DNA of 64,000 bases from Leisingera sp. SS27. GTDB taxonomy: Bacteria; Pseudomonadota; Alphaproteobacteria; Rhodobacterales; Rhodobacteraceae. The stretch spans positions 1 through 64,000 of the forward strand of contig NZ_JAQNCY010000015.1 in the NCBI RefSeq assembly GCF_028368855.1. The letters are read 5' to 3'. Below, one piece after another: positions 44,899-54,401 of the stretch. Both the position numbers and the translations under genes were made by a program. The notes under the pieces were generated by a model, which was not told where the DNA came from, did no database searches, and was given only the letters and a program-made list of their open reading frames with translations. The first letter of the stretch is position 1, and the number at the start of each line of letters is the position of its first letter.

Positions 44899-47800
44899 GT
44901 GAAGCAGACCCCTATTCTCTCCAGGACCATCCGGTCCGTCCGCCGTTCAGCACAAACTGTTGTGCTGGCATCGCTTTTATCCGCGCTTCCGGTTGCGGCC
45001 CTTGCCATCCCATCACCGGAACTTGTGATTGGCTCGGTCTCTTCGCTGTCTCAGGTTCTGGCTGTGGGAATTGCCATGATTTCCGGTTTGGGCGCTGTCA
45101 TTGCGGCGAAACTGGGTTTTACTCCCAAGCCGGGCAACTCACCGCGCCGCTACCCGGTCAAGCTGATCTCAGTCCTGGTTCTGGCAGCCGTGGCACTGGC
45201 TGCAGGCAACTACTGGCAGTATTCCTCGCACGCGCAGGCCGAGCTGGCAAGACTGCAGGCCACTTTGACGCGGCCGGCGCAGTTTGACGGCACCACCATC
45301 AAGGATGCCTCGCTCAAGGAGACCAGCTTTTCCAAGCAGGAGGACCACCCGCTGGCGATGAGCACCGCGGACGCCGCAGCGGCACTGGAGGACGGCCGGA
45401 CACTGTTCTACGACATCCGCGAAACCGGCGAAAACGCCATGGGCACCCTGCCCGGCGCCACCCATATCCGCTTCCCCGATTTCGTCCAGAGCCAGCCGGT
45501 ACAGCCCGGCCAGAAGGTCGTGCTGTTCTGCCACAACGGCAACCGCTCTTCGGAAACCTGCGCCAAGCTGGCAGCGATGGGCATCGACTGCAGCTTCATC
45601 TCGGGCGGCATCGAGAAATGGATCGTGGAAGGCCGCGACTTCTCTGACAAGGACGTGAAAACCCTCTCCGACCTGCGCGCTATTCCCGAATACCCTGGCA
45701 AGGACGTACTGCTCAGCACCGTAGAATTTGAAGAACTGCTGACAACCGAAGACCTCCAGATCGTCGACACCCGCTATCCCGGCGACTTTGAAACCGGCCA
45801 CCTCCCCGGCGCCATCAACATCCCGATCCGCAAGATGACCACCGACAGCCTTATGGCACGCATCGCGGAACTTGACCCCTCAAAACCCACAATCGCCGCC
45901 TGCTACGACCGCCGCAGCTGCTTCATGAGCCAGGTGCTGGGGCTGGAGCTGTCGCAGCAGGGCATCGACTTCCGGGGCCGTTATACCCTGCCGTGGGAAT
46001 ATTTTGTCGCGCCGAAGCCAAAGCCGCATGTGCAGGCGTGGCTGGCAGGCCAGCAGACCGGCCTCTGGGACAAGGCGATCTCGGCATTGGCCGCAGCACT
46101 TCTGTGGGTGCATGAACGCAGCCATATCCTGCTGGGCCTCCTGGCGCTGTCGATCCTGACCCGCATCCTGGTGCTGCCGGTGGCGCTGAAATCCGAGCGC
46201 GACCAGATCATCACCAATGACACCGCGGATGAGATGAAGGCGCTGAAGGCGAAACTGTCTCATGACCCGGTGCGCAAGGCGCGCGCGGTGCAGGCGTTCT
46301 ACAGGGACAAGGGCCTGACCCCGATGAAGAATCTCACCGCGCTCTTGTTCCTGCCGGTGATGATGCTAGGCGTGTCCGCCGCGCAGGAGGCCAGCGCCAG
46401 CCTGCAGACCCCGTTCCTGTGGATGGCCGACCTCGGCTTGCCCGATCCGCTGTACATCATGCCGGTGCTGTTCTGCGCGCTCGCCGCCGTCTACCTGCTG
46501 TGGGCCGTGGCCAAGACCCCGCGCCAGAAAACCCTGTGGATGGTGCTGGGCATGCCCGCGCTCTTTGCCATGGTGTTCAGCCTGTCAGGCGCCGCCAACG
46601 CCTATCTCTGCTTCAGCCTGACGCTGCTGCTGGTGCAGCGCGCCTATGTGACAGGCATGCACCGCAAACTGGGCGAAGCCTTTGCCCTGCGCGCCCACAA
46701 GCGCCGCCTTGCCAAGCTGCCGCGCGGCGTGATCCCGATGGGCTACACCGAGGAGCTGGAGCACGCCGGCAACAAGGCCCTGCGCCTGTCGATCCTGCGC
46801 AATGCCGGCCTGCCGGTACCGGGCGGCGTGATCGTGCGCTCTGATGCAATCCACGGCTACCGCGAAATGTCCGATGCGCAGAAAGATGCGTTTGCAGCGC
46901 AGATTTTCGGCCTTGCAGGCGGCAAACCGGTCGCCGTGCGCTCCTCGGCCAGCAATGAGGACGGCCACGACCAGAGCTTTGCCGGCGTCTTTGAATCGGT
47001 GCTCGATGTGACCGCAGAAACCATGCGCGCCGCACTGGACGAAGTTGTGACCAGCTTCTCGTCTGAACGCGCCGCCAGCTACTCCGGCGAGGGCGACAGC
47101 ACCGATCAGGGCAACATCGTGGTGCAGGAGATGGTGCAGGCGGAATACGCAGGCGTCCTGTTCACCCAGGACCCGATGGCGCCCGGCATGGCAATGATCG
47201 AATGGGTCGAAGGCTGCGGCGAGGATCTGGTGTCGGGCCGCGTCACCCCGACCTCCTTGCGCTTTGGCCGCTACACCGGCCTGCCGGCGGATGCCGATCA
47301 GGACCAGACCTTGGACATGGCGCCGCTCCTGGCGCTTGGCAAACAGATCGAGGAGACCTTCGGCTGCCCCCAGGATGTCGAATGGGCCTATGCCAACGGC
47401 CAGTTCCAGATCGTGCAAAGCCGCGACATCACCACTCTCAGCCTCGGCACCGAACAGGAGCAGACCCGTCTCGCCGAATGGCGCGGCCTGCTGGACCGCT
47501 ACGCCGATGCGGAGCCGGATCAGGCCATCCTGGAACAGGACGAAATGTCAGAGGTCCTGCCCCGCCCGACCCCGCTCTCCTTCTCGCTGATGAGCGAGCT
47601 GTGGGCGCCGGGCGGCAGCGTTGACCTGGCCTGCCGCGCCCTTGGCGTGCCCTATGGCCTGCCCGAGGGGCGCGACGGCCACCTGGTGAACCTGTTCGGC
47701 AAGACCTATGTCGATGTGGCGCTGAAACAGGACATGACCCTGAAACTCACCGCCGCCAAGGCCAAGCAGCTGCGCAAGCAGGCGCATCCGATGATCACCC

Positions 47801-48933
47801 GCTTCCGCAGCGAAGTGATGCCGGAACTGCGCAACAAGCTGGCGATCTGGCAGGCTGTGGACTATGCCGCCCTGCCTCAGGACAAGCTCTTGGAGGCGAT
47901 CTCCACCCTCAAGGACATGTTCATCCAAGAGGTCTATCTGGAAGCGGAAAAGATCAACATCCTGGCAGGTTTCACCATGGGTGAGGCTGGCACCGCAGCC
48001 GCAGGCGACCCGGCCCTGCGCGCGCATCTGATGCATGCGGAGCTGCCCAATGCGCCCTCCAGCCTGCTCGCCTCCTGCACCGGCAAGGATGCCCAGGCCC
48101 GCGCCCTGCAGCTGATGGGCCACCGCTCGATCTTCGACTACGAGCTGTCCTCGCCCCGCTACGCTGAGGCGCCGGCGCTGCTGAACTCCTTGCTCAGCAG
48201 CACGGTCGAACCGATCGGCGCGGTACCGGTCCCGGCCAACCTGCCGGATGAGCTGGACGATACCATCGGCATCGCCATCGCCTATCAGGACCTCAAGGAG
48301 CAAGCCAAGCACGAAGCCCTGCGCGTCGTCGCCGAACTGCGCCGCGCTCTCCTGGCCCTGGGTCAGGTAAGCGGGCTGGAGGATCTGGTATTCAGCCTGA
48401 CCTTCACCGAAGTTCTGGACAGCAACTGGTCCAACCCGGCGCCTCTCCGCGAACTGGCAGAGGCGCGCGCAGAAAAAGAAGCCCTGCGCAAGAAATCCGC
48501 CCCCACAGACGTAACCCTCACCCTGCGCGATTGCGAACTGCTGTCGCTCGGCGCCCAGGCCCAGGCGGGCGATGGCACCATGGGCGGCACCTGCGTCGCG
48601 GGCAGCGGCAGCGCCACCGCCCGAGTGTTCTGGATGGAGGACGACAGCTGCATCGACCCGGCAGCCTTCGCAGACTTCGAGGACGGCGACATCCTGGTCT
48701 GCCGCATGGTCAACCCGGCCTGGCTGCCGTGGGTGCAGCGCTCCAGCGCGGTGCTGTCCGAGGTCGGTGGCTGGCTCAGCCACATGGCCATCGTCGCCCG
48801 TGAAAAGGACGTTCTGATGCTGGTCGCCTGCAAGGGCCTCGACAGCCTTGAGCATGGCGAGCAGGTAACTGTCAGCGAAGACGGCAGCATCCAGCCGCTG
48901 GAGGAAAAGGGCCTCAAGGTGGTTTCCGCCTAA
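44899..48933 (+). CDS. Rhodanese - YidC/Oxa1-like - PEP-synthase/rifampin-phosphotransferase-like fusion
   Basis: 1344 residues. N-terminal hydrophobic segments at about 18-37, 52-72 and 88-104. Two rhodanese domains follow, with Cys211 in FCHNGNRS and Cys335 in ACYDRRS. A YidC/Oxa1-type core of five spans occupies about 400-585 (TRILVLPVALKSERDQ, KGLTPMKNL, LPVMM, DLGLPDPLY). The soluble C-terminal part begins near 610 with an ATP-grasp domain (VAVRSSASNEDG, FAGVFES, VVQEMVQAEYAGVLFTQDP, DVEWAYANGQFQIVQSR), a middle region (PRPTPLSFSLMSELW), and a swivelling phosphohistidine domain with His1295 in GGWLSHMAIVARE. The last three parts follow the order of rifampin phosphotransferase and PEP synthase. 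Predicted topology puts rhodaneses outside and the ATP enzyme inside. Function unknown. Confidence 0.85.
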   Translation: MKQTPILSRTIRSVRRSAQTVVLASLLSALPVAALAIPSPELVIGSVSSLSQVLAVGIAMISGLGAVIAAKLGFTPKPGNSPRRYPVKLISVLVLAAVALAAGNYWQYSSHAQAELARLQATLTRPAQFDGTTIKDASLKETSFSKQEDHPLAMSTADAAAALEDGRTLFYDIRETGENAMGTLPGATHIRFPDFVQSQPVQPGQKVVLFCHNGNRSSETCAKLAAMGIDCSFISGGIEKWIVEGRDFSDKDVKTLSDLRAIPEYPGKDVLLSTVEFEELLTTEDLQIVDTRYPGDFETGHLPGAINIPIRKMTTDSLMARIAELDPSKPTIAACYDRRSCFMSQVLGLELSQQGIDFRGRYTLPWEYFVAPKPKPHVQAWLAGQQTGLWDKAISALAAALLWVHERSHILLGLLALSILTRILVLPVALKSERDQIITNDTADEMKALKAKLSHDPVRKARAVQAFYRDKGLTPMKNLTALLFLPVMMLGVSAAQEASASLQTPFLWMADLGLPDPLYIMPVLFCALAAVYLLWAVAKTPRQKTLWMVLGMPALFAMVFSLSGAANAYLCFSLTLLLVQRAYVTGMHRKLGEAFALRAHKRRLAKLPRGVIPMGYTEELEHAGNKALRLSILRNAGLPVPGGVIVRSDAIHGYREMSDAQKDAFAAQIFGLAGGKPVAVRSSASNEDGHDQSFAGVFESVLDVTAETMRAALDEVVTSFSSERAASYSGEGDSTDQGNIVVQEMVQAEYAGVLFTQDPMAPGMAMIEWVEGCGEDLVSGRVTPTSLRFGRYTGLPADADQDQTLDMAPLLALGKQIEETFGCPQDVEWAYANGQFQIVQSRDITTLSLGTEQEQTRLAEWRGLLDRYADAEPDQAILEQDEMSEVLPRPTPLSFSLMSELWAPGGSVDLACRALGVPYGLPEGRDGHLVNLFGKTYVDVALKQDMTLKLTAAKAKQLRKQAHPMITRFRSEVMPELRNKLAIWQAVDYAALPQDKLLEAISTLKDMFIQEVYLEAEKINILAGFTMGEAGTAAAGDPALRAHLMHAELPNAPSSLLASCTGKDAQARALQLMGHRSIFDYELSSPRYAEAPALLNSLLSSTVEPIGAVPVPANLPDELDDTIGIAIAYQDLKEQAKHEALRVVAELRRALLALGQVSGLEDLVFSLTFTEVLDSNWSNPAPLRELAEARAEKEALRKKSAPTDVTLTLRDCELLSLGAQAQAGDGTMGGTCVAGSGSATARVFWMEDDSCIDPAAFADFEDGDILVCRMVNPAWLPWVQRSSAVLSEVGGWLSHMAIVAREKDVLMLVACKGLDSLEHGEQVTVSEDGSIQPLEEKGLKVVSA

Positions 48934-48954
48934 CCCGGCCAGACAGAAAAAGAG

Positions 48955-48986
48955 AAAAGCCCGCGCCAACTGGTTGCGGGCTTTTT
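48955..48986 (+). terminator. Rho-independent terminator of the fusion gene
   Basis: AAAAGCCCGC and GCGGGCTTTTT form a strong stem with a T tract, 22 bases after the stop codon. Confidence 0.85.
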
Positions 48987-49077
48987 ACGTAGGGTGGGCG
49001 ATTCCACCCACCAGTCCCCTCCTCTTGCAAACATGGCAAAGATTGCCATATTCTGGTTCAGCGAAAGGAACCCGCCG

Positions 49078-49314
49078 ATGGCAACCATGAACGTCTCCCT
49101 GCCGGAGCAGATGAAGACTTGGGTCGAGGAACAGGCCCGCGACGGCACCTATGCCAATTCCAGCGACTATGTCCGCGACCTGATCCGCCGCGATCAGGCC
49201 CGCTCCGCTGCGATTGCCGAATTGCAATCCGCCATTGACGCGGGCCTTGCCAGCGGCCCGGCGGAACAGCTGACAGCCGAAAGCTTCAAGGCCGCCATGC
49301 GCCGCAATGGATGA
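49078..49314 (+). CDS. parD: ParD-type antitoxin
   Basis: 78 residues: N-terminal ribbon-helix-helix DNA-binding part (MNVSLPEQMKTWVEEQ, NSSDYVRDLIRRDQ) and an acidic C-terminal toxin-wrapping tail. Overlaps the toxin gene by eight bases, antitoxin first, as usual. Expected to repress its own promoter and neutralise ParE. ATG 49078 or 49087 may start it. Confidence 0.88.
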   Translation: MATMNVSLPEQMKTWVEEQARDGTYANSSDYVRDLIRRDQARSAAIAELQSAIDAGLASGPAEQLTAESFKAAMRRNG

Positions 49315-49609
49315 GCCGCGCTGGCGGATCCGCCCCGCCGCCCGTGACGACCTTGCTGCGATCTGGCGCTATGGCCTGGAAACCTGGGGGGAAGCGCAGG
49401 CAGACGCCTATGCCGGCAGCCTGTTTGCGCTGTTCGACTTGCTTGCGGACTTTCCCGGAATGGCCCGCGAGCGGGTGGAATTCACGCCTCCTGTCCGTAT
49501 CCACCCCACCGGCGCGCATCTGGTGATCTACCGGCTGGAGCAGGGCCGCCCGGAAATCATCCGCATCCTGCACGCCCGCCAGGACCTGATGGCGTTTCTG
49601 TCGGAATAA
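49307..49609 (+). CDS. parE: ParE-type toxin
   Basis: 100 residues of the RelE/ParE fold: RIRPAARDDLAAIWRYGLETWG, HLVIYRLEQGRPEIIRILHARQD, with the C-terminal ILHARQD motif of the ParE branch. ParE proteins typically inhibit DNA gyrase. Lying within a few kb of the replication genes, the pair may help keep the replicon. Confidence 0.87.
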   Translation: MDEPRWRIRPAARDDLAAIWRYGLETWGEAQADAYAGSLFALFDLLADFPGMARERVEFTPPVRIHPTGAHLVIYRLEQGRPEIIRILHARQDLMAFLSE

Positions 49610-49649
49610 CAGGCGCTTCACTCTTGCCATCTGCCGCACATCTGCTCTG

Positions 49650-50570
49650 ATGCGGCGCATGGACCCGCATCTCGACCCCCGGAAAACCGCCCGGCTGATC
49701 CAGCATCTGAAGGACCGCATGGACGACCTGCCGCCGAAACTGAAAGCGGCGGCAAAATACGTGATCGACAACCCCGGTGACTTCGGCCTCGATACCGTCC
49801 GCACCTCGGCCGAAAAAACCGGCATCAGCGCCAACGGCTTTGTCCGCCTCGCCCAGCACCTGGGCTATGACACGTTTGAGGCCTTCCGCGCGCCCTTCCG
49901 CGCCGCCCTCACCACCCTGCAGGAGCCCGGCCTCGGCCAGGACTGGCTGGAGCAGATGCAGGACCAAGGCCCGGCAGGCAGGCTGCAGGCCGCCGCCGCG
50001 CGCAACCAACTGAACATCACCTCGCGCTCCCTGCGGCTGATGACAGCGGAACGGACACAGGCCATCGTGGACACGCTGCTGACGGCCCGCCGCAGCTATG
50101 TCACCGCCACAAGGTCATCTTATGCGCTGGCCTATTACTTCCACTATGTGGGCCGCATGGCGCTGCCCTCGCTGGACCTCGTCCCCCGCCACATGGGCGC
50201 CGCGCTGGACGACCTCTTGGACATTGGCCCCGAGGACTGCCTGATAGCCCTCACCTTCGCCCCCTACTCCGCCGGCACCATCCAGGCGCTGCGGCTGGCG
50301 GGCGAGCGCGGCGCACCGGTGATCCTGATCTCCGACAGCGAGGTGATCGCCCCCGGCATCCGCACCGATCACGTGCTGGCGGTCGCCGCCAACTCTCTGC
50401 ACCCCTTCGGCGCCATCGGCGGCGCGATGGCCGTGCTGGAATGCCTGCTCACCCATCTGATCGAGGCCGGCGGCGAAGACGCCCGCCGAAGGATCGAGGC
50501 CTATGACGCCCTGCGCCAGGACAGCGGCGCCTATTGGAGCGGCCCGAAACTGCCGCGCGTCGGACGATAG
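49650..50570 (+). CDS. RpiR/MurR-family regulator
   Basis: 306 residues: RpiR-type HTH (about 20-85; ISANGFVRLAQHLGYDTFEAFR) and a SIS sugar-phosphate-binding domain (about 130-260; VTATRSSYALAYYFHYVG, ALTFAPYSAGTIQAL, VILISDSE). Such proteins sense phosphosugars. The downstream LysE exporter may be a target. Two ATGs (49650, 49659) are possible starts. Confidence 0.83.
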   Translation: MRRMDPHLDPRKTARLIQHLKDRMDDLPPKLKAAAKYVIDNPGDFGLDTVRTSAEKTGISANGFVRLAQHLGYDTFEAFRAPFRAALTTLQEPGLGQDWLEQMQDQGPAGRLQAAAARNQLNITSRSLRLMTAERTQAIVDTLLTARRSYVTATRSSYALAYYFHYVGRMALPSLDLVPRHMGAALDDLLDIGPEDCLIALTFAPYSAGTIQALRLAGERGAPVILISDSEVIAPGIRTDHVLAVAANSLHPFGAIGGAMAVLECLLTHLIEAGGEDARRRIEAYDALRQDSGAYWSGPKLPRVGR

Positions 50571-50653
50571 GCCCCGAGCATCAAGCCGGAAAACAGTTGC
50601 CAGCGGTGGTCTGTCCGCGTCTTATGCCTGCACAACAGGCGGAGGGCATTTCC

Positions 50654-51268
50654 ATGGAATTGACGATGGCACTGGCGCTTGCCGGCGCAACAGCGCTTCT
50701 GGTGGCGGTTCCGGGGCCGAATGTGGCACTGATCATCGCCAATACGCTGGCCCGCGGCTTCCGCCTTGGGGCGTTGACCGTGCTTGGCACCACCGCAGGC
50801 GTGGCCCTGCAGCTGGCTGCCGTGGTTCTGGGGCTTGCCGCAATGCTGGAATTCGCGGCCTCCGCCTTCCTGTGGCTGAAATGGGCCGGTGTCGCCTATC
50901 TGCTCTATCTCGGCGTGCACTCCTGGCGGCAGGGCGTTGCCGGCATGGAAGAGGCAGAGGCCAGCCGCAAGCCGCGCCGCACCATCTTCTGGCAAGGCCT
51001 GCTGCTGGCCCTGATCAATCCGAAAACCCTGCTGTTCAACGCCGCCTTCCTGCCGCAGTTCATCGCCCCCGGCGCAGGATCAACGGCCCTGCTCACCGCA
51101 GCAGCGATCTACCTGGCAGTGATTTTCGCAGGCGACATGCTGTGGGCGGCCTCTGCGCAATCGGCCCGTCCCGCGATCCTGAGGCTCGGCCGCCTGCGCC
51201 ACCGGCTGACCGGCGCGCTGTTCATCACTTCCGGCCTCGGTCTGGCACTGGCCCGCACAGACCGCTGA
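50654..51268 (+). CDS. LysE-family exporter
   Basis: 204 residues with about six membrane spans. LysE/RhtB signature LLVAVPGPNVALIIANTLARGFRLG near the N-terminus and NPKTLLFNAAFLPQF in the middle. Exports amino acids or homoserine-lactone-like compounds. ATG 50654 follows GGAGGG; longer upstream frames lack coding character. Confidence 0.86.
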   Translation: MELTMALALAGATALLVAVPGPNVALIIANTLARGFRLGALTVLGTTAGVALQLAAVVLGLAAMLEFAASAFLWLKWAGVAYLLYLGVHSWRQGVAGMEEAEASRKPRRTIFWQGLLLALINPKTLLFNAAFLPQFIAPGAGSTALLTAAAIYLAVIFAGDMLWAASAQSARPAILRLGRLRHRLTGALFITSGLGLALARTDR

Positions 51269-51283
51269 GGCGCCCCCCGCTCC

Positions 51284-51718
51284 TCAGACATCCCCGCCGA
51301 TAAACGGATTCTGGGCCTCCCATTCGTCCCGGGTGGCCCGCTTATGATCCCCTTCCAGCCGCACCGATGCCATCGCCCGGTCAGCATAGATCTCGGACCT
51401 CAGCGGCCAGGCCAGCGCGTCATCAAACAGCCCCGGCATCAGATCATAGGCTTCCCCGTCCTTGTCCACGTCCCGCATCCACAGATGCGACCCGCAGGTG
51501 CTGCAAAACGCCCGCTCGGCAAAGGCAGAGGACTGGTAGCGCGCAACCGGACCCTCTATGGTCACCGCCTCCGCATCAGCCTCGAAACACAGGAACAGCC
51601 CGCCGCTCCAGCGCTGGCACATGCGGCAGTGGCAGGCCCCGGGGCGCGGATCATGCGCACCCTCCACACGGATTTTCACCGCGCCGCACAAACAGCGGCC
51701 TTCCAGAACATCGCTCAT
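51284..51718 (-). CDS. GFA-fold (glutathione-dependent formaldehyde-activating-like) protein
   Basis: 144 residues with the zinc cysteines of the GFA/CENP-V fold: GRCLCGAVKI, ACHCRMCQRWSGG and FCSTCGSHL. Real activity of most members is unknown; the fold suggests a thiol- or aldehyde-related role. ATG 51718 follows AGGAGG. Confidence 0.83.
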   Translation of the reverse strand: MSDVLEGRCLCGAVKIRVEGAHDPRPGACHCRMCQRWSGGLFLCFEADAEAVTIEGPVARYQSSAFAERAFCSTCGSHLWMRDVDKDGEAYDLMPGLFDDALAWPLRSEIYADRAMASVRLEGDHKRATRDEWEAQNPFIGGDV

Positions 51719-51784
51719 GACTAACCTCCTCACCGGCAGGGGCAAGGATACAGCAATTCAAGAATGAGCGGGAGATTTCCCCGG

Positions 51785-53059
51785 TTAGAGCCGCAAATCC
51801 GCCTCGTCCGGCGCCAGAACATATTTCAGGTCATAGACCAGCGCGCCCTCAGCCCCCAAGGCGCGGACCGCTGCCGCGCCCATCTCCCGGAACTCCGAAT
51901 GCGCCACGGCCAGCACAACCCCGGCATAGGCCCCCTGCCCCGGCTCCGCCACCAGCGGAATGCCGTATTCCTCCTGCGCCTCCGCCGGGTCAGCATGGGG
52001 GTCAAACACATCCACCACCGCGCCGTATTCCTCCAGGCTGCGCACCACGTCGATCACCCGCGTGTTGCGCAGGTCCGGGCAGTTCTCCTTGAACGTCAGC
52101 CCCATCACCAGCACCCGCGCGCCGGCCACCGGCAGGCCGCGCTTCAGCATCGCCTTGACCATCTCACCGGCAACATAGGCGCCCATGCCGTCGTTCAGCC
52201 GCCGGCCCGCCAGCAGGATTTCGGGATGATAGCCCAGCTGCTCCGCCTTATGCGTCAGGTAATAGGGGTCCACCCCGATGCAGTGCCCGCCAACCAGACC
52301 GGGACGGAAGGGCAGGAAATTCCATTTTGTCCCAGCGGCTTCCAGCACGGCCTGGGTGTCGATCCCCATCCTGTTGAAGATCTTGGCCAGCTCATTCACC
52401 AGCGCGATGTTGATATCCCGCTGGCTGTTTTCGATCACCTTGGCGGCCTCAGCCACCCGTATGCTGGCAGCCTTATGGGTACCCGCCGCCACCACCTCGC
52501 GGTAGAGCGCATCCACCCGCTCCGCCACTTCGGGCGTGGAGCCTGAGGTTACCTTCACCACATCCTTCAGCCGCCGCTGCTTGTCGCCGGGGTTGATCCG
52601 CTCCGGGCTGTAGCCCGCAAAGAAATCCGCGTTGAATGTCAGCCCCGACCGCGCCTCCAGCACCGGCACGCAGTCTTCTTCAGTCGCACCGGGATAGACG
52701 GTGGATTCATAGATCACCAGATCGCCGGGTTTCAGCACGCTGCCCACAATGGCAGAGGCCGCCAGCAGCGGTCCCAGATCAGGTGTATGATTGGCATCCA
52801 CCGGCGTTGGCACGGTAACGATATAGATTGAGCAATCCGCAATCTCTGCCGGGTCAGAGGTGAAGCGCAGAAACTCCGCCGCAGCCAGCTCCTCAGGCTC
52901 CAGCTCCCGCGTGCGGTCCTCGCCCTTGCGCAGTTCCGCAATGCGGGAGGGGTCGATATCAAACCCTGCAACCGCCCGGTGCTGCCCGAAGGCCGCCGCC
53001 AGCGGCAGCCCGACATAGCCTAGGCCAATGACACAGATCTTTTCCTGCACGCCGCTCAT
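51785..53059 (-). CDS. Nucleotide-sugar 6-dehydrogenase (TviB/WbpO type)
   Basis: Oxidises UDP-GlcNAc or UDP-GalNAc (possibly UDP-glucose) to the uronic acid for polysaccharide synthesis. NAD motif [12 protein letters not shown] (10-21), catalytic Cys260 in [13 protein letters not shown], and [10 protein letters not shown]-like [16 protein letters not shown] are in family form. 424 residues. No other polysaccharide gene is adjacent, so it serves a pathway elsewhere. Confidence 0.85.
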   Translation of the reverse strand: MSGVQEKICVIGLGYVGLPLAAAFGQHRAVAGFDIDPSRIAELRKGEDRTRELEPEELAAAEFLRFTSDPAEIADCSIYIVTVPTPVDANHTPDLGPLLAASAIVGSVLKPGDLVIYESTVYPGATEEDCVPVLEARSGLTFNADFFAGYSPERINPGDKQRRLKDVVKVTSGSTPEVAERVDALYREVVAAGTHKAASIRVAEAAKVIENSQRDINIALVNELAKIFNRMGIDTQAVLEAAGTKWNFLPFRPGLVGGHCIGVDPYYLTHKAEQLGYHPEILLAGRRLNDGMGAYVAGEMVKAMLKRGLPVAGARVLVMGLTFKENCPDLRNTRVIDVVRSLEEYGAVVDVFDPHADPAEAQEEYGIPLVAEPGQGAYAGVVLAVAHSEFREMGAAAVRALGAEGALVYDLKYVLAPDEADLRL

Positions 53060-53164
53060 GTCCGGCTGCTCCTTGTTCCGCGGGGCCTGTCACGCCAAGC
53101 CCCCTGCCCGCCCACATAATGCCTTGGCCCCAAGGGGTTCAACCGCAGGCGTGCGGTTTCCGCC

Positions 53165-53848
53165 TCACGCCTCCACAACAATCGCGGAAACTGCGCCATC
53201 CACATCCCGGCAGGCGGCCAGCAGCCGCGGCATCAGATGCGACATCACGTAATTCGCATGGAACCGGCTCGGCGCCTTCAGCACCAGCCTGCCCCCTGCC
53301 CTGCCCGCGCGCTCCAGCCCCTGCACCCAGGAGGCATAGTTGGCCGGGTCTTCTGCATGCAGCACCGCCTTGGCCAGGCTCCACTCGCTGCCGTCCGACA
53401 CATCCGGCGCAGGAGGAACTGCGCCGGGGCGCAAGGGCACTACATTCGGCGCAGGCTCATCCGCGCCTTGCATCCGGTGCGCAAAATCCGGCCCCACCGC
53501 GCCCCAGCGTTCCTGGGTGTCCGCCAGCAGCCGCTCCAGATCGATGCCGTATTCCGTCACCCGCCCGCGCGCGCCCTGACGTTTGACCACCAGCCAGCCC
53601 ATGCCGCGCAGCTTGGCCATCTCGCGCTTCACCGTGCGCTCGTCCACATCCCACAGCCGGGCAATCTCGCGCTGCCCCACGGCCAGCTCATCGCGCTGCC
53701 AGTTGTAGCGTGCCGTCATCAATGTCATGAAACGCAGAACCAGCTTCTGCGCGCCCTTGCCCTGGCCAAGCGCATAAGCCCCCATCGCCGTGAGGATGTC
53801 ATACTTCAATGCTGAGGCGTTGCGCCCCGCAGGCCGTTTGGCAAGCAT
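53165..53848 (-). CDS. DnaA-like plasmid replication initiator
   Basis: 227 residues. A winged-helix region (about 40-95; AVGQREIARLWDVDERTVKREMAKL) and a C-terminal segment from about 150 that resembles the N-terminal domain of DnaA (NYASWVQGLERA, LVLKAPSRFHANYVMSHLMPRLL). This build and its divergence from parA-parB match the DnaA-like replicon class of Rhodobacterales. It is not chromosomal DnaA: the AAA+ ATPase is absent. It should bind the adjacent origin at 53849-54401. Confidence 0.82.
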   Translation of the reverse strand: MLAKRPAGRNASALKYDILTAMGAYALGQGKGAQKLVLRFMTLMTARYNWQRDELAVGQREIARLWDVDERTVKREMAKLRGMGWLVVKRQGARGRVTEYGIDLERLLADTQERWGAVGPDFAHRMQGADEPAPNVVPLRPGAVPPAPDVSDGSEWSLAKAVLHAEDPANYASWVQGLERAGRAGGRLVLKAPSRFHANYVMSHLMPRLLAACRDVDGAVSAIVVEA

Positions 53849-54401
53849 TGCTGCCCCCGTTTCTCCCTCCCCTGCCCTCCTGGGCCGGGATATGCTGCCT
53901 CATGTGCTCCCGGGGTTTTTGCCGGGAAATGCGCTGGCCGGTTTGCCCTGAACTCAACGCTATTTGTTTGTTGTACCTGATTTGCGTCCGGAATTCCGAT
54001 TCTGTCAAGCGCTGGCGGGAATTCAATTCAAACCCAATCCCTTTTTCGAAAGAAAAATTGGTATCTATGGTATTGGGTGACACCTTAGATGTCCCCTATT
54101 GGCGCCGAAATGTCCCCCAATCTGCTGTGTCCGTCTTCGGGGTGTCCCCCTAAATCTGGTCTCCAAACACCAGAAAAACCCAATGAAACGAATCGTTTGG
54201 TCGGTGCCCTCCGAATCGCTCCGGCCCATAAATTGCTGGGCCTTCCGCAGATGTGTCCCCGCGGGGACAGGACGCTCTTCCAGACCATATTAGCTTTTGC
54301 GTTTTTTGCAAATTCGGCGTAAATGGATATTGAGGCTGAATTAGCGTCCTGAACAATCAGGCGCGGCCATAAAGAAAAACGTGTGAGGCTAAGGAGCAGC
54401 G
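53849..54401. other. Probable plasmid origin region with TGTCCCC repeats
   Basis: No gene is seen in these 550 bases between initiator and parA. The stretch 53950-54080 is AT-rich, then TGTCCCC recurs at 54090, 54111, 54143 and in the palindrome at 54254, spaced 21, 32 and 111 bases. This layout suits an origin plus a ParB- or initiator-binding array. Another AT-rich block (54285-54340) precedes parA. Confidence 0.55.
54254..54269. repeat. parS-like palindrome, copy 1
   Basis: Perfect TGTCCCCGCGGGGACA upstream of parA, within the origin region. Confidence 0.8.
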
